A DNA stretch of 64,000 nt from Aureococcus anophagefferens. Its lineage: Eukaryota > Sar > Pelagophyceae > Pelagomonadales > Pelagomonadaceae. Below, piece by piece: positions 17,814 through 27,702 of the stretch. The notes under the pieces are model-generated. The model ran no database searches. It saw only the letters and a list, made by a program, of their open reading frames with translations, and had not been told where the DNA came from. A program made the translations under genes and the position numbers. Numbering within the stretch: position 1 is the first letter of the stretch; the number at the start of each line of letters is the position of its first letter. The stretch covers positions 6,248-70,247 of the forward strand of contig NW_008705608.1 of assembly GCF_000186865.1 (NCBI RefSeq), given 5' to 3'.

Positions 17814-19238
17814 ATGCGCGCCGTGCTCGTCGCCGTCCTGTTGCGCTGCGCCGCGGCGCGCATCCGCCGCGTCGAGGTGCGCGCCCTGGGCACGACGCCG
17901 CGGCTCGGCGGTCCGCTGGCGACGCCGGCGGCGCAGAAGGTGCTCGGCGCCGGGCCGAAGCGGGCGACGAACGACAAGACGCGCAAGGCGCTCGCCGAGG
18001 ACGCGGCCAAGTGGTTCGGCAGCCGCGGCTACGTCGTCGACAACGTCGGCGTGTCCGTCGAGGGCGGGCCCGACGGCGAGACCGTCGTGCTCTCCGCGGC
18101 CGTGCTGCCCTGCGGCCCCGTGCGGCTGCGCACGAACTCGAGCAAGGGCGTGCGGACGCGCGCGGCGACGGTGGCAAAGCGCATGGGGCTCAACCGGCGC
18201 AAGCCCTTCCGCTGGGACGCCGCGAAGCTCGCGAAACTGACGGAAGAAGAGACGGGCCTCTTCGTCCGCTCCGGCACGCGCGCCAAGGCGTCGGTGGAAA
18301 ACGGCTGCGTCGCCGTCGACATGGTCGTCGAGGAGCCGCGGTACGTGTCCCTCACGCCCGAGGTCGAGATCAACGCGGACTCCGCGCGCCTGTTCCTGCG
18401 GGTCGTCGACCGGAACGTGCTCGGCATGGGCGCGGAGGCGCAAGTCGAGGCGGCCTACAGCAAGCAGGGCGCGCCGGAGTTCACGACGCAGGTCACGCAG
18501 CGGTCCGACGGCGGCCGGTCCTGGATGGCGCGCCTGAAGCCCCTCGGGAGCCGCGCGCTGACGACGAAGTACGGCTTCGGCGACGGCCTCTCGGCCCAGT
18601 TCGACGTCGAGGAGATTCCCCCCCTCGACGACGACGACTCGGCCTACGGCGAGCAGGACGAGGGCCCCGCCGACGCCTACGTCGCCTTCCCGCGCGTCGC
18701 CGCGGCGACGCTCCGCAAGGACGGGCGGCGCGCGGCGTACGCCTTCGCGTGCGGCGACCGCGTCGGCAGCCGCTTCGCGGGGCCCTTCGCGCGCGCGGGC
18801 GCCGCGTGCGGCGGGTCCCTGGCCCTCGGGTCGCGCCTGGCGCTCGCCGGCGAGCCCTACGCCTGCGTCGGGTTCGGCAAGGCGCTCGCGGACGCGTCGC
18901 GGCCCGAAGCCGTGACGGCGCCGCGGCCCTACGACCGCATGCCCTGGGACCGCCGCAAGGACGCGCTCGGCGACGCCTTCGAGGGCGCTCTGGTCGGCGC
19001 GCTGCTCGAGGCGTCGGCGCCCGTGGCGCCGGACGTGACGGCCTTCGTCTTCGCGGACGGCGCGGTCGCCGCGGACTGGGCCGACGGCCTGCCCGTGGCC
19101 GACGCGGCCTACGGCCTCGCCTTCCAGGCGTCCATGCTCCGCGTGGACCTGACGAAGCGCGTCGGCGACCCCTTCAACCGCAAGCCCGCCCTCACGCTCA
19201 AGCTCGCCGACGCGCGGAACCGCCTCAAGGCGCCCTAG
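17814..19238 (+). CDS. Omp85/POTRA-like outer-membrane beta-barrel protein
   Basis: A 474-residue single-exon protein with a short hydrophobic start (MRAVLVAVLLRCAAA). POTRA-like segments follow (KWFGSRGYVVDNVGVSVEGG, RTRAATVAKRMGLNRRKPFRW). The C-terminal 300 residues alternate polar and hydrophobic residues in strand-length runs, including NVLGMGAEAQVEAAYSKQG, the usual turn into the barrel of BamA/Toc75/OEP80 proteins. A role in protein insertion or transport across a plastid envelope is plausible, though the leader lacks a clear plastid border. The assignment rests on strand pattern, not a diagnostic motif. Confidence 0.5.
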   Translation: MRAVLVAVLLRCAAARIRRVEVRALGTTPRLGGPLATPAAQKVLGAGPKRATNDKTRKALAEDAAKWFGSRGYVVDNVGVSVEGGPDGETVVLSAAVLPCGPVRLRTNSSKGVRTRAATVAKRMGLNRRKPFRWDAAKLAKLTEEETGLFVRSGTRAKASVENGCVAVDMVVEEPRYVSLTPEVEINADSARLFLRVVDRNVLGMGAEAQVEAAYSKQGAPEFTTQVTQRSDGGRSWMARLKPLGSRALTTKYGFGDGLSAQFDVEEIPPLDDDDSAYGEQDEGPADAYVAFPRVAAATLRKDGRRAAYAFACGDRVGSRFAGPFARAGAACGGSLALGSRLALAGEPYACVGFGKALADASRPEAVTAPRPYDRMPWDRRKDALGDAFEGALVGALLEASAPVAPDVTAFVFADGAVAADWADGLPVADAAYGLAFQASMLRVDLTKRVGDPFNRKPALTLKLADARNRLKAP

Positions 19239-19451
19239 GGCGGGGGCTAAAGGGAGCGCCGCCTCGATGGCTCTCCCACGGCTAACTAACAGGTGCATCG
19301 TCAAATTCTGCTGGCCAAAGGTGAATGCACTTCCAAATATGCGAGTCGTTGCGAAGTAACATGGGCTAAGATAAAACTACCGCCGATAGATTATCGACTG
19401 CTGCCCCACACCCATGGTGCTCACTTCAGCCGCCTAGCCGTCGCCGTGCCC

Positions 19452-22400
19452 ATGGCGTCAGACGTCGCCGCCGGCGGCGACAAGGAGAAGGCGGCCCGCC
19501 TCGGCCGGCGCATCGCCGAGGCGGCGTCGGAGATCTACGGCGAGAGCGACGGCGCGACGCTCGTCGCCCTGGGCGTCGCCGGGCTCAAGGCCTACGCGGC
19601 CGACGTCGCGGAGAAGCTCGACGAGCGCGAGCGCGACATCATCGGCCGCATGGTCGGCTCGGCCCAGGGCCGCGCCGACGGCCTGCGGCTGCTGGCCGCG
19701 GCGACGGCCGGGAGCGCCGCGGGCTCCGACGGCGACCGCCGGGGCAGCTCGCTGAGCGGCCTCGGGAGCGTCCACAGCATCTACGAGTCGAACCGCCGCG
19801 ACAGCCTCGACCCGTCCCTCGACGGGTCCGAGGCCGGCGCGCCGCGGCGGCCCAGCGACCGCGCGAGCCCGGGGTCGCCGCGCTACATCGCCGTCAGGGG
19901 CAGCGCCATCGCCGAGGACTCCAAGGCCGAGGAGGCGTCGACGCGGCGGCCGAGCATCGGGCGCAACGTGCTCACGGGCCGGGGCTCGAACGTCGCGCTG
20001 ACCGACGAGGACCGCGAGCTGTTGAGCCTCTTCGACCGGCTGTGCGAGTCGGACGCTGTGTGGAAATCAAATCTTCAACCCGACTTCAATGTGCGCGTAT
20101 GCGACCGTTTCGACGCGAGGTTTTCTGCTGTGCTTCGAGAACTCGACGAGAGCAATCGATTCGTCCAAAAATCAGCCAAATCGACTTCGATTTGACCGAG
20201 CTAGAGATTTCTGAAGTTTGGCCCCGACGTCCCAGCTCACTGGTTGATTTCCACACAGGTCGGACGAGCGCTTCGCCGTCGAGGCGCTCCTGGACCAGCG
20301 GAGCGGGTCGAGCCTGGACCCGCAGCTCTCCATCGAGCGGCGCATCAAGATCGCCGAGCGGGCCCTGGCGACGGGCAAGCCCGAGGGCGAGGAGTCGGCC
20401 GCGGAGCGCGGCAAGCGCTTCAGCCTGGGGTTCTCGGCCGTCGTCCGCGACCAGCGCGCGCTGGAGACGATCCCGCGCCTCGACCCGAAGCAGTCCATGC
20501 GCAAGGCGACGGTCCACCTCGACGACCTCGGCGGGACGTCCTGGAGCGACCGCGCCCACGAATTCTTCCGGTCTTTGACGTTCATCATCGCGCACGACTC
20601 CAAGTACCTCCACGCGTGGGAGGCCTTCATCATGATCTTGGTGCTCTACGTCGTCTTCATGGTGCCGATCATGATCGGCTTCAAGTGGGAGCCGCCGGGG
20701 TCCGACGCCTTGCTCTTCTGGCTCGGCATGGGCATCGACGTGCTCTTCATGGCCGACATCCTCGTGAACTTCAACACGTCGTACGTCAACGAGACGACGA
20801 AGGAGATCGTCGAAGATAGGTGGCGCATCGCGATCCGCTACTTCCAGGGCTGGTTCCTCATCGACTTCTTCAGCTCCGTGCCCGTGGGCGACGCGAACAC
20901 GGAGGTGAAGCTGTTCAAGGCGTTGCGGCTGCTGAAGCTCGCGCGGATCTCGCGGCTCTTCCGCCAGAACGAGCTCGTCGCGGCGCTGGGCCTGGACCTG
21001 AACCCGACCTACTTCCGCATGCTGTTGCTGGTCGTGACCTTTGGCCTGTCGATCCACGTCGTCGGCTGCTTCTACTGGATGGTCGCGCTCGAGACGGGCG
21101 GCGACTGGCAGGGCAGGACAAGAGTGATTCAACGTCGCTTCAACGTGAGTGTTCCGCGCGCGCCCGTTCTGAAAAAAGCATCCACGCTTCGAGACCGTTC
21201 CGAGAGATGATCGCTCGTCCAAAAATCAGCCGAAACGAGTGGAAACCGGCCGAGAGAGGAGCCTTTGAAGTTGGGAATTTCGCACTCTTGTCCTGCCCAG
21301 GCGACTGGGGCGAGAGCTGCGAGCAGGTCGCGCTGCCCTCGGACTTCTCGCCGAACGCGACGCTGGCCTACTACGCGGAGTGCACGCGGAACACGTGGCT
21401 CCCGGAGCAGCGCTTCCAGTCCATGGAGACGGGCCACCTCACGGAGCGCTACAGCATCGCGCTCTACTGGGCCGTGACGTGCATGCTGTCGCTGAGCTCG
21501 CTGGTCCAGGCGGGCGAGACGCTGAAGCCGCCCCAGTACTGGTTCTCCTACGCCGTCGCCTTCGCCGGTCTCGTGCTCCAGGCCGCCATCATCGGCGGCG
21601 TCACGAACTTGTTCGACAACCTCGACGAGCGCGCGAACGAGAAGCGGAAGCAGCTCGAGGAGCTCGAGCGGTGGATGGCCTACGAGCGCGTGCCCCACCG
21701 CCTCCAGAACCGCGTGCGCGAGTTCCACGAGTATTTGTTGGAATGCGGCCACACGCGGAACACGGAGCGGCACCTCGACGCGCTGCCCGTGTCGCTGCGG
21801 CTCAACATCGACCTCTGCCTCAAGCGCCACCTCGTGGACGCGCTGCCGCTGTTCCGCGCCTGCACGTCCGTGGAGATCATCACCATCTTGAAGCAGGTCG
21901 TGAGCCGCATCACCATGCCCGCGGAGATCATCACGCGCGCGGGCACGCCGACGAACGAGATGTACTTCGTGTCGCGGGGCATGGTCGCCGTCTTAGCGCG
22001 GACCGCGGAGAACGGCCAGGCCTACGACCCGTCGGCGGCGAAGAAGGTCGTGTCGACGCTGGCCGTCGGCGCCTTTTTTGGGGAACTGGCGCTGCTGCAC
22101 GCGTCGCTCGCGCACCGCTGCGAGACGACGCAGTCGCTGGGCTACGGCGAGTGCTACGTGCTCACCAAGGCCAAGTTCGACGACCTCGTGCGGCGGTCCA
22201 CGGGCTTCGCCTACGTGATCCGCACGGTGGCCCGCGAGCGCCTCGAGCGGGCCATGTTCCTCGAAGCGTCGCGGCGCAAGGCGCTCGACAACCGCGACAA
22301 GCGCCGCGGCCCCGGGCGGCCGTCGATGGGGTCCATGGGCGACCGCCGCGGCGGCGGCGCGGCCGACGGCGACGGCAAGAAGACGCCCGGCGCGTCGCCG

Positions 22401-22937
22401 ACCCAGCAGCCGAACGTGCGGCGCACGCTCGGGGATAAAGAGACGAAGGACCACGTCATCAACCAGCAGGTGCACCGCGCGTCCCAAAACCGGCGCGGCT
22501 CCGTCATCGACCCGCGGCGCGCGACGATGGCCATCCGCTCCGTCGCGGCCACCGTGCGGCGGCGCCTGAGCCTGGAGGGGTCGAACTCGAGCTTCCGCAC
22601 CGTCGCGTCCGCGCCGCCGGCGCCGTCCATCTCCGTCTACGACATCGTCGAGGCGGACCTGGTGGACGTCGAGTCGGGCTTCGCGCAGAAGCGCGCGGAG
22701 AACATCAAGGAGAAGGAGGGCGGCGACTCGCCGCAGAAGCGCGGCTCCGTGGACGCGGGGGGCAAGGCGCAGCCGGGCCAGGCGCGGCGGTCCATGGCGC
22801 GGAAGCAGTCGAACCAGAGCGGGCCTCCCGGCCGCGGCCGCCTCATCCGCCAGGCCTCGAAGCAGTTCAACCACCTCGGCCTCGGGCCCGGCGGCCGCCA
22901 GAAGCGCTCCTCCGCCAACGCGCCCTCGCCCCGCTAG
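19452..22937 (+). CDS. Cyclic-nucleotide-channel-like 6TM protein with atypical pore
   Basis: Three exons (introns 20048-20258 and 21101-21300), 3075 nt, 1024 residues. Voltage-sensor helices: S1 near 320-343, S2 350-371 (DVLFMADILVNFNTSY), S3 390-408 (FLIDFFSSVPV), S4 416-436 (LFKALRLLKLARISRLFR). S5 ends at VGCFYWMVAL, S6 is FAGLVLQAAIIGGVTNLF. A C-linker and cyclic-nucleotide-binding domain follow (about 650-760, ending VGAFFGELALL). The pore helix YWAVTCMLSLSSLV has no GYG/GFG filter where channels of this family have TTVGYGD. A Ser/Arg-rich cytosolic tail completes the protein. The ATG at 19452 was chosen; the frame is open further upstream without support. Ion selectivity cannot be inferred. 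Confidence 0.8.
20048..20258 (-). mobile_element. Introner family A (intron, 211 bp)
   Basis: Perfect duplication GTCGGACG on both sides; GT donor from the first copy, CCACACAG acceptor. Antisense to the gene. Restores LCESDERFAVEA. Confidence 0.93.
21101..21300 (-). mobile_element. Introner family B (intron, 200 bp)
   Basis: Perfect duplication GCGACTGG. Inverted repeat GGGCAGGACAAGAGTG at the left and its complement at the right. GC donor, CTGCCCAG acceptor; restores TGGDWGESC between S5 and the pore. Antisense to the gene. Confidence 0.93.
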
Positions 22938-23023
22938 TCTGGGGCACGCTAAGGGCGCCTTTATCTTATCGTTGAAGTGGATGATGCCGGGAAATCTTCG
23001 GACGCTGCCCCCTCGGAGCAAGG

Positions 23024-24193
23024 ATGGGCGACAGGGAACGAGACCCGCCTCCGAAGTGGGCCATCAAAGGCATCGTCCGGGAGTCGAGCCCCGATCCGCT
23101 CCTCGTGCTGCTTGCCAAGGACGCGGGCAGCTCGTCGATGGGCAGCTCGTCGATCAACGCCTGCAGGACGCGGCCACCGCTCGGCGCCGCCTCGCCGCGG
23201 CCCGGCCGCCGCGCGCCGCGCGCGCTGCGCGCCCTGCTGGGCGCCGCGATCCTCGCGCGCAGCGCGTCGGGCGTGAAACTCATCTCCGCCAAGAACGCCT
23301 ACAAGAGCGACTTCGGCGGGCTCGTCGACTCGTCTATGCTCAAAGTCACGACGGTGGCCTACGGCCGCGACGCGCTCACCTGCGCGTCGCTGCCGCTGCC
23401 GCTGACGTACCGCGTCGGATCCCACGTGTCGTCCGACTTCGCGCGCGCGGACGACGGCTCGCGCGTCGCCTTCTTCCGCGACGACGGCGAAGCCGCGACC
23501 GTCGACGTCCGCGCGGGCGTCTACGAGTCGACGGCGCCGGCCGCGGACCCCGCGGGCACGGAGGCGGTCGTCGGCAGCGACGGCGCGGACTTCGTGACGC
23601 TGCGGCGGGGGGCGCTCGCGCGCGCGTCCTACGGCAACGCGACGGAGACGGCCGCGACGTGCGCTCCGCCGGCCGGCGCGGACCCGACCGACGGCGTCGG
23701 CTCCTGGTTCGGCGCCTTCGGCAACGGCGTCGTCGTCCTCGCCAAGAACCGGTACGCCGGCGCGACGATCGACTACCTCGCCGCGCCCTCGACAACCGGC
23801 GGCGCGTGCGCGACGGCGAAGCCGCGGGTCGCGCTCGGGGCGAACGCGTCGTTCTGCGGCATGGCCTTCGACGCGGCGACGGGTCACGTCTATGCGCTCG
23901 TGGAGACGCACGACACGTCCAAGTTCCCGGACCCGGACTGCGAGAACCTGAGCGGCCTCGTCGCGTCGAACAAGGTCGTCCGAGTGGCGAGCGACGGGAC
24001 GACGGAGGAGCTCGCGGACGTCCCCGGCGGCGGCGCCATGGTCGGCTCGCCCGCCATGTGGGACGCCGCGGAGCGGACCTGGCTCGTCGTCCGCGGCGGC
24101 GGCCTCTACGCCCTCAACGCGACGTCGCGCGGCTGGACGGCCGGCGAGTCCCGCGCGTGCGAGGACCTCGGCGAGCACGCGTCGGTGCTGTGA
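23024..24193 (+). CDS. Signal-anchored lumenal or extracellular protein, hypothetical
   Basis: A 389-residue single-exon protein. One hydrophobic segment (ALRALLGAAILARSASG, about residues 66-82) follows an Arg-rich stretch, as in a type II signal anchor. The rest is Gly/Ser/Val-rich with repeated short strands (VVGSDGADFVTLRRGALA, GMAFDAATGHVYALVE, RVASDGTTEELADVPGG) resembling a beta-propeller such as the TolB/SMP-30 type, with several Cys and possible N-glycosylation sites (YGNATE, LGANASF, LNATS). No catalytic motif recognised. A 15-bp direct repeat (GGGCAGCTCGTCGAT) near 23128-23157 encodes SSSMGSSSI. Confidence 0.5.
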   Translation: MGDRERDPPPKWAIKGIVRESSPDPLLVLLAKDAGSSSMGSSSINACRTRPPLGAASPRPGRRAPRALRALLGAAILARSASGVKLISAKNAYKSDFGGLVDSSMLKVTTVAYGRDALTCASLPLPLTYRVGSHVSSDFARADDGSRVAFFRDDGEAATVDVRAGVYESTAPAADPAGTEAVVGSDGADFVTLRRGALARASYGNATETAATCAPPAGADPTDGVGSWFGAFGNGVVVLAKNRYAGATIDYLAAPSTTGGACATAKPRVALGANASFCGMAFDAATGHVYALVETHDTSKFPDPDCENLSGLVASNKVVRVASDGTTEELADVPGGGAMVGSPAMWDAAERTWLVVRGGGLYALNATSRGWTAGESRACEDLGEHASVL

Positions 24194-24345
24194 GTAAGGG
24201 GACGCTTGCCGGTGTTTCCGCGGCGGTGGTGGTGCTGTGCTGGTTGCAACGGAGCTCAGCGTTAAGCTCAGCGACGGTGTCTTGTGGCTTCATCGAGGCT
24301 GGCGATGCCGGCTTCGTCGACTCCTTGACCTCGAGCGAGTGACCG

Positions 24346-25877
24346 ATGGGTGCTGCAACCACGCGCGCCGCGGGTGGCGCACCGATGCGCGCTGCGACCA
24401 TGCGCGCCGCAGTGATCGCAGCGCTGTTCGCGCTGCCCTGCGCGAGCCTGCGGCGCGCCGCGGCGCCCGCGCGGCGCCTCGCGCCCCGCCTCCAGAGCGC
24501 CGCGACGGCGGCGCCGGCGTGCACGACGGTGAACGTGGAGCTCGGCGACCGCGCCTACCCCATCTACATCGGCGACGGCCTGCTGACGTCGGACGCGACG
24601 ACCGCCGCGTCCTACCTCCAGCCGCACGTCGGCGGGTCCCAGGTGCTCGTCGTGACGAACGAGGTCGTCGCGGGCCACGGCTACCTCGACGCGACGGTCG
24701 CGGCGCTGAAGCACGGCGACAAGGGCGCGAAGCTCCGCGTGGAGACGCTCGTCCTCCCGGACAACGACGACGAGCCGTCGGAGGCGACGAAGACGCTCGA
24801 GAATTTGGGAGTAATAACGGACTACGCGATCGAAAAGGCGCTGGACCGCAAGTGCACGTTCGTCGCGCTGGGCGGCGGCGTCATCGGCGACATGGTCGGC
24901 TTCGCGGCGGCGTGCTACGTCCGCGGCGTCAACTTCATCCAGATCCCGACGACGCTCATGGCCATGGTCGACTCGTCCGTGGGCGGGAAGACGGCCGTGA
25001 ACTCGAGAGGCGCGAAGAACGGAGTGCTTCAATTTCGCTTCAACATGAGTGTTCCGCGCGAGCGCGTGCCGGAAGAAGCATCCACGCGTCGAGAGCGCTT
25101 CGAGAGATGATCGCTCGTCCAAAAATTAGCCGAATCGAGTGGAAAACGGCCGAGATACGAGCCTCCAAAGTTGGAAAGTTCGCACTCTTTTCCTGCCCAG
25201 GCGCGAAGAACATGGTCGGCGCGTTCTACCAGCCCGTCGCCGTCGTCGCGGACGTGGGGTCCCTCAACACGCTGCCGGAGCGCGAGCTCGCGTCGGGCGT
25301 CTCGGAGATCATCAAGTACGGCCTCATCCGCGACGCGCCCTTCTTCGAGTGGCTCGAGCGGGAAGGGGTCGAGGCGATGCTCGCGCGGGACCGAAAAGCT
25401 TTGATCCAGGGCGTCGAGGACTCGTGCCGCAACAAGGCCGAGGTCGTGGCGCTGGACGAGAAGGAGGGCGGACTGCGGGCGACGCTGAACCTGGGCCACA
25501 CCTTCGGCCACGCCGTGGAGACGAAGAGCGGCTACGGCACGTGGCTCCACGGCGAGGCCGTGGGCATCGGCATGTCCATGGCCGCGCACATGAGCCACGA
25601 GCTCGGCTGGATCGACGCGGATTTGAAGGAGCGGTGCATCGCCCTCGTGAAGAAGGCGCGGGTGCCCGCGTTCCTGCCGCTCTACTCGCCCATGGACGTG
25701 GCCTCCTTCGAGGCCATCATGGCCGTGGACAAGAAGGTCGCGGACGGCGCGCTGCGATTGATCCTCCTCAAGGGCGCCCTCGGCAACTGCGTCTTCACGG
25801 CGGACTACGACAAGGACGTGCTGAAGAAGACGCTCGAGTACTACTGCGACGACGCGCAGCGGACCCGGGACGATTAA
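24346..25877 (+). CDS. aroB: 3-dehydroquinate synthase, plastid-targeted
   Basis: Converts DAHP to 3-dehydroquinate, second step of the shikimate pathway. Two exons (intron 25010-25200), 1341 nt, 446 residues. NAD and substrate motifs: LGGGVIGDMVGFAAACYVRG, IPTTLMAMVDSSVGGKTAVN. Metal ligands: E in SEIIKYGLI, H in LNLGHTFGHAVE, H in LHGEAVGIGM. The N-terminus holds a signal-type leader (MRAAVIAALFALPCASLRRA) followed by Ala/Arg-rich transit sequence, so the enzyme is likely in the plastid. It stands alone rather than inside a pentafunctional AROM protein. A downstream ATG (24385, MRAAT) would shorten the leader by 13 residues. Its stop overlaps the stop of the convergent hydrolase gene. Confidence 0.92.
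25010..25200 (-). mobile_element. Introner family B with lost left inverted repeat (intron)
   Basis: Flanks GCGCGAAGAAC are identical on both sides. The left end starts at GGAGTGCTTCAATTTCGC, so about 12 bp of the left repeat are missing, whereas the right end CTTTTCCTGCCCAG is complete. GC donor; restores SRGAKNMVGAFY in the synthase active-site region. Antisense to the gene; 191 bp. Confidence 0.88.
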
Positions 25878-26893
25878 GTGAGTTCCCGGACCTTGGCGGC
25901 GATCGCCGCGACGACCGCGGACCGCGACGCCGGCGCCGTCGAGAACGCGTGGGGCACGCCCGAGACGACGGCGACGTCGCTGCCGCCCGCGCGCGCGCGG
26001 TCCACGAGCGGGCCGGACGCGGGCGACCACTTGTCCCGGGGCTCGTCGGCGACGAGGAGCGCGTCGGGCCAGGGGCCCTCGTAGGGGCCCGCGAGCGACC
26101 GCATCTCCGACCGGCCGAGCGCGGCCATGGAGAAGACGTTGCCGAAGGCGCACATGGCGTCGCAGGTCATGGCCTCGTGGGCCGCGTCCATGCCGTCGGT
26201 CTGGCCCAGCGCGCGCAGGACCGGCCGCCGCGCGGCGCGCGGGAGCGCGCCGAGAAAGGCCGCGAACGACGCCACGGCCGCGAGCGCGAGGGGCGCCCAG
26301 GGCTTCTCGAGGAGCTTGCGGAGCGCCTCGAACTCGGGGTCCGCGTAGTTATTCTCCAGGTAGGGCTGCACGCAGACGGAGACGCCGTCGGCGCCGCTCG
26401 CCTTTAGAGCGCGGAGCGCGAGGTAGCCTCCGATGCTGTGGCCGACGACGACGAGCTTCCGGCCGCTCGCCGCGCAGGCCGCGGCCTCGGCGGCCACGAG
26501 CGCCGTCACGGACGCCGCCTGCTCGTCGACGGAGAAGCAGCCCTCGGCCCGCCCGCGGCACCAGCGCCACGCGTCGCGCCACCAGCGCAGCGGCCGGCCG
26601 CCGCCCTCGAAGAAGCCGCGGAGGCCCAGCACCGCGACGTCGCCGTCGAGCTGGTCCGCGAGCGCCGCGGCGGCGGCGTCGTAGTAGCGCGCGACGCCGG
26701 GGTTGCCGCCGACGAAGACGACGCGCGGGCCGCCGCCGCCGGACGACCGGCGCAGGAGCTCAAAGTCGCTGGTCGCGGTCGGTCGGCTCAGCGCGAGGCC
26801 GCAGGCGACGAGCGGGAGCATGAGCCAGACGATGGCGAGCATCGTTGCAGGCGTGCGGTGCGTGACGGAGACGACGACGACTAGGAGGCGCAT
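25874..26893 (-). CDS. LDAH-type lipid-droplet serine hydrolase
   Basis: Alpha/beta hydrolase of the lipid-droplet-associated hydrolase family (339 residues, usual size). It shows the family GGNPGVARYY oxyanion segment, nucleophile elbow GHSIGGY and a late His in VPHAF. An N-terminal hydrophobic stretch (MLAIVWLMLPLVACGLAL) could anchor it. Members act on sterol or neutral lipid esters or help droplet turnover. The stop (25874-25876) overlaps the stop of the synthase gene (25875-25877). The divergent deformylase gene starts only 85 bp upstream of this ATG, so the two share a promoter region. Confidence 0.82.
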   Translation of the reverse strand: MRLLVVVVSVTHRTPATMLAIVWLMLPLVACGLALSRPTATSDFELLRRSSGGGGPRVVFVGGNPGVARYYDAAAAALADQLDGDVAVLGLRGFFEGGGRPLRWWRDAWRWCRGRAEGCFSVDEQAASVTALVAAEAAACAASGRKLVVVGHSIGGYLALRALKASGADGVSVCVQPYLENNYADPEFEALRKLLEKPWAPLALAAVASFAAFLGALPRAARRPVLRALGQTDGMDAAHEAMTCDAMCAFGNVFSMAALGRSEMRSLAGPYEGPWPDALLVADEPRDKWSPASGPLVDRARAGGSDVAVVSGVPHAFSTAPASRSAVVAAIAAKVRELT

Positions 26894-26978
26894 GCGCAGC
26901 CCTACTCAAGTAGAGCAGCTCCATCGGCGTTGTGGCAATTCTTGGTTGCCGAATGGGAGGGCCGAGAAGCCGCCACCA

Positions 26979-27677
26979 ATGCGCGCCATACGCGCCGTTC
27001 TGCTCGCCTTCACCACGCACACAAGTGCCTTCGCAAGCCTCGATCGTCGCGCGTTCGGCGCGCTCGTCGGTACGACGCTCGCGCCGCCGCCCTGGACGCC
27101 GACCGCGCTGCCCTGGCTCACAATACCTGAGGCGGCGCGACAAGCCGCGCTGCCCTTCGCGCGCTACCCCGACCCCGTGCTGCGGCGCGCCGGCGCGCGC
27201 GTCGACGCCTTCGACGGCGCGCTCGCGCGGACCGTGGCGCTGCTGCGCCGCGCGGGCGCGGCGCACGGCGCCGCGGGCCTCGCGGCGCCGCAGTGCGGCG
27301 TCGACGCCGCGATCGTGGTCCTCGGCGGCCGCGCCTTCGTGAACCCCGAGGTGCGGCGGCGGTCCGACGAGGCCGACCTGCGCTGCTGGCGCGAGACGTG
27401 CCTCGCGCTGCCGCCGGACGTTTCAGTCGAGACGCTCCGCGATCGCGCGATCGTCGTCGCCGCGGCCGACGCGGCCGGCCGGCGCTTCGAGGCGACGCTC
27501 CGCGGCGGCGCCGCGCGCCAGTTCCTCCACGAGCTCGACCACGCGCGGGGCACGCTCATCGTCGACCACGCGCTGGGCGTCGCCGGCTCCGCGCTCTACC
27601 CGCCGCTCGCGTCGCTCGAGGCGCCGGACCACGACGAAAGGCGGCGGCGCGCCTGGGCGCGCGACGACGTCGGTTAA
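26979..27677 (+). CDS. Peptide deformylase, organellar
   Basis: Removes the formyl group from the first Met of organelle-made proteins. It has 232 residues with all three motifs: GLAAPQ, ETCLAL (metal Cys) and HELDH (QFLHELDHARG). The usual second motif is EGCLS; here Gly is Thr and Ser is Ala. The leader MRAIRAVLLAFTTHTSAF/ASLDRRAF is a signal peptide with an exact SAF border, so plastid targeting is likely. The start at 26979 was chosen because it opens this leader; the frame is open upstream. Confidence 0.85.
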   Translation: MRAIRAVLLAFTTHTSAFASLDRRAFGALVGTTLAPPPWTPTALPWLTIPEAARQAALPFARYPDPVLRRAGARVDAFDGALARTVALLRRAGAAHGAAGLAAPQCGVDAAIVVLGGRAFVNPEVRRRSDEADLRCWRETCLALPPDVSVETLRDRAIVVAAADAAGRRFEATLRGGAARQFLHELDHARGTLIVDHALGVAGSALYPPLASLEAPDHDERRRRAWARDDVG

Positions 27678-27702
27678 CCTCTGGCCTCCGCCCCGACGTG
27701 CG

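Noticed and set aside
15209..19285. A 1358-residue open frame on the plus strand across two genes
   Set aside because: It is the antisense of the Ala/Lys-rich gene (GC-rich codons read Ala/Arg on both strands) and then runs out of frame through the Omp85-like gene. Codon composition is not protein-like.
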